DNA of 64,000 nucleotides, taken from positions 8,897,001-8,961,000 of the forward strand of contig JAUCBN010000054.1 in the NCBI GenBank assembly GCA_035048815.1. Reading direction: 5' to 3'. This stretch comes from Abelmoschus esculentus. Its lineage: Eukaryota; Streptophyta; Magnoliopsida; Malvales; Malvaceae. Of this stretch, positions 1 to 10,021 are shown piece by piece (the first letter of the stretch is position 1; each line of letters begins with the position of its first letter). The notes below the pieces were generated by a model. The model was not told where the DNA came from and did not search any database. It saw nothing but the letters and a program-made list of their open reading frames with translations. The translations under genes were made by a program, and so were the position numbers.

Positions 1-378
1 ACATTAGTATTAGTAATGTCAATATACACCTGCAGATTTGATTTATATGAAACTTGATCAAATGATTTTATTTGAATGTTACAAGAACATTGAATGGATG
101 CATACCTTGTTGCTTTGACCGTTCATATTGCTCCAGGCAATAACCCACTTAATGCCAGCTGGGGTTGCATACACAGCCCCGCCTTTCGAGCTTCCAGCTC
201 GGGGATCGGCGTCGTGCTTAATTTTATTGGACCACATTGCTTGAAGAACAAATGGTCGGTTTCCAGAGCCAAACCAATCTATTTGGTCAGCAAGGTTGAC
301 ATTATCATTGGAAATGTTCTGAAGAGTCACGTCTGTATAGAATGCAGGACCAGAACTGCTAAATACAACGGGAGCCAT
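1..378 (-). CDS. JIP23-like gene copy 1, cut by window edge
   Basis: This is the 5' part of a two-exon gene. Exon 1 runs 378 to 106, with its ATG at 378 (the GTG just upstream is in frame but is not a plant start). The intron is 105 to 30 (GTATGC donor, CTGCAG acceptor). Exon 2 starts at 29 and leaves the window after about ten codons. The 91-residue exon 1 protein matches the other intact copies. Its second half (KWVIAWSN, then SNK joined to VYIDI) resembles the C-terminal half of 23-kDa jasmonate-induced proteins. A TATATATA box lies about 80 bp upstream. Unlike copies 2, 4 and 5, the upstream region with two G-boxes is deleted here (near 508). The missing part of exon 2 cannot be judged from this window. 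Confidence 0.55.
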
Positions 379-507
379 CACCTTAATTTGAGAAATCGAA
401 ATACCTTAAGCTGTGTGTTTGGTTTGGTTGTGCTCTGCTGCTGTACGAGATACACCTATATATACTATTCTGCAGCCCATAAAATGACAACAAGCAGCTA
501 TTGCTAT

Positions 508-592
508 TAGATTGTTTCATACTATTAGATTGTTTCAAGCGGGGGTTTTCATACTATTAGAATGTTTCAAGCGGGGGTTTTCAGGGGCTCTA
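508..592. repeat. promoter deletion scar with short tandem duplication
   Basis: Compared with copy 4, sequence upstream of copy 1 jumps from CTATTA after the TATA region straight to CTATTAGATTGTTTC. About 230 bp containing both G-boxes is lost, with CTATTA as microhomology. Just beyond the junction, a segment of about 30 bp (CATACTATTAG...CGGGGGTTTT) is duplicated in tandem. The same structure recurs at about 53,341-53,420. Confidence 0.75.
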
Positions 593-877
593 AACCATAC
601 AAGATTGACTTATTGGTAAAATTATCGGAAGTTTCAGTTTAAAATTTTAAAGAATCTTTATCGTTCTGGTTAAACATGTTACTGAATAATAGTTAAATCT
701 ATTATAGCATGTATTATAAATGATTTTAGAATAAATTACAAAAATTAGAAATAAAAAAGATTAATTTTAGTGAATTTTTTTTAAATATTTAAATATTATA
801 AAAAACTTACAACGTGCAAGGTTTTTATAACAACAATGCAGGACTAAATATTTAAAAATTAGCTTATAATCCACGTG

Positions 878-1360
878 TAGAGATGGTACTGGTCGGGTCG
901 GATTTTTGGCTCACCCGCACTTGACCCGAACATTAATACCTTCCACTGCCACCCAACCCGACCTAAGTTTAGGGTGGAAAAAATTCGACACGATGTTTTA
1001 ATCTTCAAAACCCGACCTGGCCGAGCTATTAATAAAATTTAAATATTAGGGACTTAATTGTAAAAAAATAATTTTTAGGATCTAATTGTAAAGAAAAATA
1101 AAAATAAGTGACCAAATTGTAAAAAATTAAATTTAATAACCTATTTGTATAAAAAAATATAAGTAAGAATTATTATTGCAAATATCCCTTAAAAATATAT
1201 GAAAAATTACACTATTATTCTTAGGTCGGGTCAAGTCGGATTTTTCCAACCAAAACCCGACCTTGCCCGAGTCAATCCCAATTTTTCTACAAAAAAAATC
1301 GACCTGATCGGGTCGAATCGGTTTAGAACCCATCGTGTTCAATATCTGTACCAATCCCTA
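878..1360. mobile_element. hAT-like non-autonomous element, U1 copy
   Basis: The 483-bp element starts TAGAGATGGTAC and ends CCAATCCCTA, giving imperfect inverted ends. It is rich in GGTCGGGTCGG and CCCGACC motifs. The flanks TCCACGTG and TCCATTTG look like a decayed 8-bp target duplication, which is the hAT length. It lies in the same place in every unit, so it predates the array. Confidence 0.55.
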
Positions 1361-2756
1361 TCCATTTGTTGGACTTACTTTAAGTAGTTAGCGTGTGGTT
1401 GTTATAACTAAATCTATGTTTCCACTATTATAAATATTTTAATATTATTAAATTATCTCATATAAGGGTGTTCAAAGGCTTTAAATCATACTCGATTGAC
1501 TTATCGGTAAAATTACCAGAAATCTCAGTTTTAAGTTTTACTTTGTTCCTAAATTTAAGATTATAAATATTGCTTAACAGAAATTAGATATTTCAATCTC
1601 ATATCACATATATGGAATAGTTTCAAACATATAAATAGGGACGAAAAAATACGTAATCATGTTGATTTTAGGTTGGATCATTTATGGTCGAGTCAAATTA
1701 GCTACAGGTCATTTTAAGTCCATAAAATATTTTGACTCGATTCAGGTCGGATGCAGATCAGTTTCTGGTCAGGTTCATTTCGTTTCAGGTCAGTTTCAAG
1801 TTGGGGTCCTTTTAGAAATGTTCAAAACCATTCAAGTCTAAATCAGTCAATTGACGAGTTAATTCAAGCTCTGATGGACTTAAGGTCAGATTCATTTCAG
1901 GTTGGTTTACTTGGAGGTTGGGTAATTTCAAACTGGATTCATTTTAGGTTAGGTTAATTTGGGTTTTGAAATCGTATTAAGTTTGAGATTGATACAATTA
2001 GTCGATAGATTTTGGATTGGGTCATTTCGAGTGAATTATTTAATTTCTTTCATGAACATGAATCACATTAAAAATGAATATTTTACAGTAGAATGAATAA
2101 AATATTATTATTATTATTTAAAATATTGAAGTAAATTACAAAGATTAGAAATAAATAAGCGTCAATTTTTGTAAACAAATATAATTTTGGAAACTAACAT
2201 GAATAAAAATATCATCATAATAAAAATATTGGCTAAATTACAAAAAATGAATAGGGGTCAATTTGAACTAAAAATTAAATTTTAGCTACTACAACAAACA
2301 AAAATATTATTGGACTAAATTGCAAAAATATAAATAAATATGGGAATTTTGACTAAAACTTTTTATAGGGACTACGATAAACAAAAAATTATTCCACTAA
2401 ATTACTAAAAATAAAAATATATGAGTCAATTTCAGCTAAAAATGTTTTTGTGGGGTTTAATGAACAAAAATATCATCATATTAAAATATTGGACTAGATT
2501 AGAAAAAAAATAAAATAAATGGTGGTCGATTCGGTTTAAATCTTAGGATTTAATTTGAGAGAAAATATACCCCTAATCCCTAAACTAATCTCCCCCCAAC
2601 ATTCCACTTGAAATATTTACCCCTAAACCCTAAACATGGATCCTAACTCTTACGATCATTACTCACAAATAATTAAAAGTTCAAGCCTAATACCTTAATC
2701 CCTTGATTAATCTCAAACACTCAACTTGGCATGTTTACCCCTGTATCCCAAACTTA

Positions 2757-4114
2757 TGTAAAATTATACAATAAACTATATTAACAAGAATATTTGAAGC
2801 TTATATTTCATGGTATATTGAATATAATGCTTGACTCTCTTTATATAGGGAAGGAGGAACCCTGTTAATTGCATAACAAACTCAGCTTATGATTATTAAT
2901 TCTTCTAATATTCACCCTACTTCTTGAAGCTCCTCAATTCTCTTCGGGTTGATGATTCTTAAGAAAAAGAGAAAAGATATCGATACTTGAACTTGATCAT
3001 TGATACAAGAATTTCTTCAAACCAAAACCCTTGTAATTCTTACTTAGTGGTTCAATAAGAATCGAAGGTGTTCTTCATCCTTTCGTTCTTTTTAACTCAC
3101 CCTTTTTTTGTGATTTACTGAGAATCTTAGATGTTCTTCATCCTTCCATTCTTCTTAATCCACTTCGTTTTTACAATTTTCTTGTCATTCGAAATTCTCT
3201 TGATCATAAAAAAACAACACTAATTTTCTTTTGAAGAACTTTGATTACCAATGAACAAAAACTGCTCTGAAAATGAGGATTTATAAGGTGAACCAAACAA
3301 TAGAGATTGAACTATAATGATAGAAATCTCACCCAAGATGTAGGTAAAAGGCACGTCTGTGTGTTGAATTTTGAACAAAACTTCAGGGGCAGTAACGAGA
3401 GTATACTCTTCCCAACCAGTCACCCCCCAAACAAGATCACCCTTCTTGTATCCTGAATGAGTAGTATCCACAACTTTGGCCACTCCATAACCAGATATAG
3501 GCGAGCCAATCTGGAAAGACGCCACATACGAACCTTCGAGCTTCTTCATGCGATTCCTCATGTACGGATCGCAAGACAAGTAAAGATTCTTGACTAAAAT
3601 CAGATCTTTAGTAGCCTTCGATACTTCCAATTAAATGTTGATTTCTTTAATCTCCATGTCGGATTCTTTGGGCAAACCGACACTCACAAGGTTCTTGAGA
3701 AATAGTTGTTTGTTCCTCACCGATTCTTCATCGAACATCATAGTTTTTTTGGAACAAATACTAAAAGAACTCAAGAAAAGGAGAGACAGAGAAGAAAAAC
3801 TTGAACCAAAAAAGAAAAAAAAAAGGAAAGAGAACACGTCGTGAACAAGCATTTGAGTCTTAGTAACGGAAGTAAAATAAATAGCGTCAGAATCGTAGGC
3901 GACTAACACCATGTAAGACTATACAAGAAACTATATTTACAAGAATATTTGAAGCTTATATTTCATTGTATATTGTATACAATGGTTGTCTCGCTTTATA
4001 TTGGAAAGGAGGAACCTTGTTAACAAACTAACTACAGAATACAAGAATGCAACTAACTCCCAACTGATCTAAAAATGCAACAAACTCAGCTTATGATTAT
4101 TAATTCTTCTAATA
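2757..4114 (-). mobile_element. TRIM T1 carrying a 2-alkenal reductase fragment
   Basis: This is a miniature LTR retrotransposon read on the minus strand. The 5' LTR is 4,114 to 3,912 (203 bp). It is followed at once by a degenerate initiator-tRNA-Met primer site (TGGTGTTAG), a leader, the gene fragment, a tail and a purine-rich tract (AAGAAGTAGGGTGAA). The 3' LTR is 2,910 to 2,757 (154 bp, internally deleted). The LTRs begin TATTAG and end ACA and contain a TATATAAAG-like box. The flanks ACTTA (2,752-2,756) and ACTTC (4,115-4,119) are a 5-bp target duplication with one change. No gag or pol is present, so mobility would need a partner element. Confidence 0.8.
3333..3741 (-). pseudogene. 2-alkenal (double-bond) reductase 5' fragment in TRIM T1
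   Basis: The fragment encodes the N-terminal part of a plant NADP-dependent 2-alkenal reductase, an MDR-family enzyme that reduces the alpha,beta double bond of reactive carbonyls. Recognisable stretches are LVKNLYLSCDPYMRNRMKK, GSPISGYGVAKV, GDLVWGVTGWEEY and FKIQHTDVPFTYILG. The ATG pair is at 3,741/3,738. Codon CAA has become TAA at 3,631-3,633, giving one in-frame stop. The coding match ends at 3,333, where G|GTGAG forms a splice donor, and intron-like sequence follows. The Rossmann NADPH-binding half and the C-terminus are absent, so an active enzyme cannot be made. It lies in sense orientation relative to the TRIM. Confidence 0.8.
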
Positions 4115-5767
4115 ACTTCAACCACTAAATCTTACAATCACTAATAATTAAAGTACAAACCTATCTTAGAATCCCTTAATCTATAAAATAATCTCAAAAC
4201 CTCAAATGCTCAACTTAAAACATGTATTATTTATACTCATAAACCCCAAACCTCAACCCCTAAATCTTACACACAAATAATAGCTACTTGAAAACCTAAT
4301 CCTTAAACTAATTCAATAACCACAAACACTCAACATGTTTACCCTTAAACCCTAAACTTCAACACCAAAATCTTAAAATCACTAAAAAATTAAATTTCGT
4401 TTTTAAAACATTTGAGAGAAATAAAAAAAAATAGTTAAAGTAAAATATATCTCAACAAGTCATCAATATAATTTAATAGAATTAATACTAACTAATCTAA
4501 CTTGAGGTTTCAAGGATTAAATTCGTTTAATTACTTTAAACATGCAGTCCACTAAATCATGAAAATATATTAAATTAATTAAGTCATCTAATCTAAAACA
4601 AAATTTTATTTAATTTAATATATAATTTATTAAATCAAAAGCATGTTTTAATTTAGTTAAACGAAACTGATTTAATTTTGATCTAACCTAAAATCTAATA
4701 TCAAACAAATAAATAAAATGCAGAAATTAACAAAACATAGATCAAATTAAACAAATTACAAGATTTAAATTCTGATTTCATTGAAATCAAGACCGAATTA
4801 CAAGGTTTATAAAGCCACAGGAACTAAACCCCTAATTAACCCAATTATTCCCCCTCAATTAATACCCTAACACATTCTCTCTGTTCCATTTATAAGATAG
4901 TAGAATATGGTGTGATCGTTAATGTCAATATTCCAGGTAATGGGGGAGAAAAATCACAATATACGATTATTGGTTTTGACCGATATACGACTGCCATGTG
5001 ACAGATTTAAGCGGGAAAATGTTAAAATTTGAACGAAGAAACTCAGATTTTATACTTGTAGGGTTGTTTTTTATTAGAAAAAACTGAGATTTACCTAGTA
5101 TATTTGTTTTGGGTTTTAATTAAGATAATAACAATACGTAGGTAGGAAAAATTAAGATATGACATATATTTTTAATTGATTATGCTTGTACATATAAAAA
5201 AACATTATTTAACACTTTAAATTAATTTAAAATTTTAGTAGTTTAAATTTATCAACACATTAATTTGATTAATATGTATATACATTTATTCTTATATAAT
5301 TTAATGAAATAATTGGTAATAATTGAATTATTTAATAAAAATATTGTAAATACAAAGTTTAAATAATTTAAATGGTGAAAAATAATTTATTATATTATAA
5401 TATAATATATAGTAAAGTCGATCTTATCTTTTCATATCTTTAAAAAAATTATCTATCTCAATTGTTTTATTTTCTATAAGTTTTATACGGACTTTATAAA
5501 AATAATAAAAATACAATGACATAATAGAAAGACCTTTCATTCACCACATAAAATGAAGTCAAGTAGCCACACATTTATCATAAACATGTCATAATTGATT
5601 TCAAACATTTAGGCCTTTTAACCCTTTTCTACAAATAAAACAGGAAAGAGTTGGGATTGCTCAGGGATCAAACTCGAGACTTAATTAACTTAAGACTTAA
5701 GCCCAGTCTTTTTATTAAACCATCTTCCTTATTTTCATATTACTAGTTCCTGCAAAGAAACAATAAT
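4115..5767. other. AT-rich inter-element spacer of U1
   Basis: No gene was seen. From 4,190 to 4,400 there are scattered CCCTAAA/CCCCAAAC-type motifs on the plus strand. From 5,150 to 5,420 the sequence is nearly pure A/T. From about 5,420 it becomes strongly conserved between units, leading into the 3' end of JIP-like copy 2. Corresponding spacers lie at 10,022-11,646, 51,041-52,688, 56,949-58,604 and 62,580-64,000. Confidence 0.7.
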
Positions 5768-6290
5768 TCAAATTATTTTCTGGAAACTTGTTGTCAAAGT
5801 TGGAGCCGGGCTGTCCGGGTCAATCGTAGCCGTTGCCTTGTATCCAAGTTTGTTCACCTCAGGAGGAGTGGCCGAAGATGTGTCCAGAAGCGTTTCCACG
5901 GTAGCCCAATTGACATTAGTATTAGTAATATCAATATACACCTGCAGATTTGATTTATATGAAACTTGATCAAATGATTTCATTTGAATGTTACAAGAAC
6001 ATTGAATGGATGCATACCTTGTTGCTTTGACCGTTCATATTGCTCCAGGCAATAACCCACTTAATGCCAGCTGGGGTTGCATATACAGCCCCGCCTTTCG
6101 AGCTTCCAGCTCGGGGATCGGCGTCGTGCTTAATTTTATTGGACCACATTGCTTGAAGAACAAATGGTCGGTTTCCAGAGCCAAACCAATCTATTTGGTC
6201 AGCAAGGTTGACATTATCATTGGAAATGTTCTGAAGAGTCACGTCTGTATAGAATGCAGGACCAGAACTGCTATATACAACGGGAGCCAT
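5768..6290 (-). CDS. JIP23-like protein, copy 2 (two exons)
   Basis: Exon 1 is 6,290 to 6,018 (91 codons), the 76-bp intron is 6,017 to 5,942, and exon 2 is 5,941 to 5,768 (57 codons plus TGA), giving 148 residues. The splice sites are AAG|GTATGC and CTGCAG|GTG, and joining them keeps the frame. The product has no signal peptide or membrane segment. The pattern GGAVY...KWVIAWSN...SNKVYIDI, a tryptophan-containing stretch, then DSPAPTLTTSF is like the C-terminal domain of jasmonate-induced protein homologues (about 200 residues). Here the usual N-terminal 60-70 residues are missing. Residue 6 is Tyr, against Phe in the other copies. An aegerolysin- or lectin-like beta-sandwich is an alternative reading. 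The function of the family is unknown. Confidence 0.6.
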
Positions 6291-6368
6291 CACCTTAATT
6301 TGAGAAATCGAAATACCTTAAGCTGTGTGTTTGGTTTGGTTGTGCTCTGCTGCTGTACGAGATACAAC

Positions 6369-6376
6369 TATATATA
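6369..6376 (-). promoter_or_regulatory. TATA box of JIP-like copy 2
   Basis: TATATATA on the minus strand lies about 80 bp upstream of the ATG, followed by a C/A-rich leader typical of a plant 5' UTR (ACAACCAAACCAAACAC). The equivalent box is kept in every JIP-like copy in the window. Confidence 0.65.
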
Positions 6377-6480
6377 CTATTCTGCAGCCCATAAAATGAC
6401 AACAAGCAGCTATTGCTATTATTTTTTATTTTCAGTTTTTGTATATTAATAAGGACAAATCTATTTGTTTTTTCAATTAC

Positions 6481-6522
6481 CACGTGCTTGTTTCATTCTA
6501 CTTTATTCTTTTATACCACGTG
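6481..6522. promoter_or_regulatory. paired G-boxes upstream of JIP-like copy 2
   Basis: Two perfect CACGTG palindromes, at 6,481-6,486 and 6,517-6,522, lie 105-150 bp upstream of the TATA box. CACGTG is the known binding core of bHLH factors of the MYC2 type, which mediate jasmonate responses, and of G-box bZIPs. Their use here is inferred from sequence and position only. The pair is shared by copies 4, 5 and 7 and absent from copies 1, 3 and 6. Confidence 0.5.
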
Positions 6523-6970
6523 CATGGTTGTTATAACAACATTGCAAGACTATCTATTCGAATATTTGCTTGTGATGCACATGTTAACAGTTTACTTGAA
6601 GTATTTAATATGCTGTTGTTATGACAAAATCTCATCTTCTTTTTTTAAATATTTTCATACTATTATATTGTTCGGGGGGGATTTCAGGGCTCGAAACCAT
6701 ACTGGATTGACATATTGGTAAAATTATCGGAAGTTTCAGTTTAAAATTTTAATGAATCTTTATCATTTTGGTTAAACATGTTACTAAATAATAGTTAAAC
6801 CTATTATAACATGTATTATAAATGATTTTAGAATAAATTACAAAAATTAGAAATAAAAAAGATCAATTTTAGTGATTTTATTTTAATATTATAAAAAACT
6901 TACAACGTGCAAGGTTTTTATAACAACAATGCAGGACTAAATATTTAAAAATTAGCTTATAATCCACGTG

Positions 6971-7455
6971 TATAGATGGTACTGGTCGGGTCGGAATTTC
7001 GGCTCACCCGCACTTGACCCGAACATTAATACCTTCCACTGCCACCCAACCCGACTAGGGTTTAGGGTGAAAAAATTCGACCCAAGTTTTAAGCTTCAAA
7101 ACTCGACCTGACCCGAGCTATTAATAAAATTTAAATATTAGGGACTTAATTGTAAAAAATTAATTTTTAGGATCTAATTGTAAAGAAAAATAAAAATAAG
7201 TGACAAAATTGTAAAAAAAATAATTTTAATAACATAATTGTATAAAATAAATATAAGTAGGAATCATTATTGCAAATATCCCTTAAAAATATATGAAAAA
7301 GTTACACTATCATTCTCATGTCTGGTCAAGCCGGATTTTTCCAACCTTAAACCTACCTTGCCCGAGCCGATCCCAAATTTTTTACAAAAAAATTCGACCT
7401 GATCGGGTCGAATCGGGTTAGAACCCGTCGTGTCCAATTTCCGCATCCATCCCTA
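6971..7455. mobile_element. hAT-like non-autonomous element, U2 copy
   Basis: The 485-bp element starts TATAGATGGTAC and ends CATCCCTA. Its flanks TCCACGTG (6,963-6,970) and TCCACTTG (7,456-7,463) match at seven of eight bases. This is the best preserved target duplication of this element in the window and supports a hAT origin. Confidence 0.6.
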
Positions 7456-8851
7456 TCCACTTGTTGAGCTTACTTTAAGTAGTTAACGTGTGGTTGTTAT
7501 AACTAAATCTATGTTCAACTATTATAAATATTTCAATATTATTAAATTGTCCCTTATAAGGGTGTTCAAAGACTTTAAATCATACTCGATTGACTTATTG
7601 GTACAATTACCGAAAATCTTAGTTTTAAGTTTTATTTTGTTCCTAAATTTAAGATTATAAATATTGCTTACCAGAAATTAGATATCTCAATCTCATATCA
7701 CATATATGGCATATTTTCAAACATATAAATAGGGACGAAAAAATATGTAATCATTTTTATTTCAGGTTGGATCATTTATGGTCGAGTCAAATTAGCTACG
7801 AGTGATTTTAGGTCCATCAAATATTTTGACTGGATTCAGGTTATATGCAGATCAGTTTCTGATCAGGCTCATTTCGTTTCGGGTCAGTTTCAAGTCGAGT
7901 TCCTTTCAAAATGTTCATAACCATTCAAGTCTAGATCATTCACTTGACGAGTTAATTCAAGCTTCGATTGACTTAAGGTCAGATTCATTTCAGGTCGGTT
8001 TAATTGGAGGTTGGGTAATTTCAAACTGGATTCATTTTAGGTTAGGTTAATTCGGGTTTTGAAATCGTATTGAGTTTGAGTTTGATACAATTAGTGGATA
8101 GATTTTGGGTTGGGTCATTTCGAGTGAATTATTTAATTTTTTCATGAACATGAATCACATTAAAAATGAATATTATACACTAGATTGAATAAAAGTATTA
8201 TTATTATTTAAATTATTGAAGTAAATTACAAAGATTAGATATAAATAAGTGTCAATTTTGGTAAAAAAAATATAATTTTAGAAACTAACATGAATAAAAA
8301 TATCATCATAATAAAAATATTGGGCTAAATTACAAAAAATGAATAGGGGCAAATTTGGACTAAAAATTAAATTTTAGTTACTAGAACAAACACAAATATT
8401 ATTGGACTAAATTGCAAAAATATAAATAAATATGGGGCAATTTTGACTGAAACATTTTATAGGGACTACGATAAACAAAAAATTATTCCACTAAATTACT
8501 AAAAATAAAAATATATGAGTCAATTTCAGTTAAAAAAAGTTTTTGTAGGGTTTAATGAATAAAAATATCATCATATTAAAACATTGGACTAAATTAGAAA
8601 AAAATAAAATAAATGGTGCTCGATTCGATTTATAACTTAGGGTTTAATTTGAACAAAAATATACCCCAATCCCTAAACTAATCTTTTTCCCAAACATTTC
8701 ACTTAAAATATTTCCCCCTAAACCCTAAACATGGACCGTAACTCTTACGATCATTACTCACTAATAATTAAAAGTTCAAGCCTAATACCTTAATCCCTTG
8801 ACTAATCTCAAACACTCAACTTGACATGTTTATCCTTAAATCCCAAACTTC

Positions 8852-10021
8852 TGTAAAACTATACAAGAAACTATATTAAAAGAATATTTGAAGCTTATAT
8901 TTCATGGTATATAGAATACAGTGGTTGTCTCTCTATATATAGGGAAGGAGGAACCGTGTTAACAAACTAATCAGAGAATACAAAAATACAACTAACTCTC
9001 AACTGATCTAAAAATGCATAACAAACTAAGCTTATGATTATAAATTCTTCTAATATTCACCCTACTTCTTCAAGCTCCTCAATTCTCTTCGGGTTGATGA
9101 CTCTTAAGCAAAAGAGAAAAGATATCGTTACTTGAACTTGATCATTGATAAAAGAATTTCTTCAAACCAAAAACTTGTAATTCTTACTTAGTTATGCAAT
9201 AAGAATCGAAGGTGTATGTTGAATTATGATAGGCATCTCACCCAAGATGTATGTAAAAGGAACATTTGTGTGTTGAATTTTGAACAAAACTTTAAGGGCA
9301 ACAATGAGAATACACTTCCCAACCAGTCACCCCCAAAACAAGATCACCCTTCTTGTTTCTCGAATGTGTAGTATCCACAACTTTGGCCACTCCATAACCA
9401 AGTATAGGCGAGCCAATTTGGAAAGACGCCACATACGAACCTTCGTGCTTCTTCATGCGATTCCTCATGTACGGATCGCAAGACAAGTAGAGATTCTTGA
9501 CTAAAATCACATCTTTGGTAGCCTCCGGTACTTTCAATTGAATGTTGATTTATTTAATCTCCATGTCTGATTCTTTGGGCAAACTGATACTCACATGGTT
9601 CTCGAGAAATAGCTGCTTGTTCCTCACCGATTCTTAATCGACCAACAGAGTTTTTTTGGAACAAAAACTGAAAGTACTCAAGAAAAGGAGAGACAAAGAA
9701 GACAAACTTGAATCAAAAAAGAAAAAAAAAGGAACGAGAACACGTCGTGAACAAGCATTTGAGCGACAGTAATGGAAGAAAAATAAATGGCGTCAGAATC
9801 ACCGACAAATGATACCATGTAAGGCTATACAAGAAACTATATTAACAAGAATATTTGAAGCTTATATTTCATGGTATATTGAATACAGTGGTTGTCTCTC
9901 TTTATATAGGGAAAGATGAACCCTGTTAACAAACTAACCAGAGAATACAAGAATGCAACTAACTCCCAACTGATCAAAAATGCATAACAAACTCAGCTTA
10001 TGATTATTAATTCTTCTAATA
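8852..10021 (-). mobile_element. TRIM T2, best-preserved copy (1,170 bp)
   Basis: Read on the minus strand, the 5' LTR is 10,021 to 9,818 and the 3' LTR is 9,055 to 8,852, each exactly 204 bp. The flanking ACTTC repeats at 8,847-8,851 and 10,022-10,026 are a perfect 5-bp target duplication. The primer site TGGTATCA abuts the 5' LTR at 9,817, and a purine-rich tract (GAAGAAGTAGGGTGAA) abuts the 3' LTR. The LTRs differ from each other at well over a dozen positions, so the insertion is old. The tail between cargo and purine tract is shorter than in T1. Confidence 0.88.
9242..9645 (-). pseudogene. 2-alkenal reductase fragment in TRIM T2
   Basis: This is the same N-terminal cargo as T1 but more decayed. 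The start codon is TTG instead of ATG at 9,645, early codons have become TAA (after the Val-Asp start and in the EIKEI segment), and a short deletion after GVTGWEVY shifts the frame. The LVKNLYLSCDPYMRNRMKK and GSPILGYGVAKVVD stretches remain readable. The match again ends at the GGTGAG donor near 9,242. Confidence 0.8.

Larger units (their letters stand above)
379..6290. repeat. tandem unit U1 (5.9 kb)
   Basis: The unit runs from the ATG of one JIP-like gene to the ATG of the next. In order it holds the remnant promoter (to about 590), AT-rich sequence, a hAT-like element (878-1,360), a run of degenerate GGTCA/GGTTG steps (about 1,640-1,960), AT-rich sequence with short CCCTAAA-like motifs (2,550-2,750), TRIM T1 (2,757-4,114), an AT-rich spacer (4,115-5,767) and JIP-like copy 2. 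Outside the gene and the TRIM cargo no convincing coding sequence was seen. Confidence 0.85.

Noticed and set aside
6006..6449. Plus-strand open frame of 138-149 codons opposite JIP-like exon 1, conserved in most copies
   Set aside because: It crosses the intron and promoter of the minus-strand gene, resembles no known protein, and is conserved only because the whole region is nearly identical between copies.
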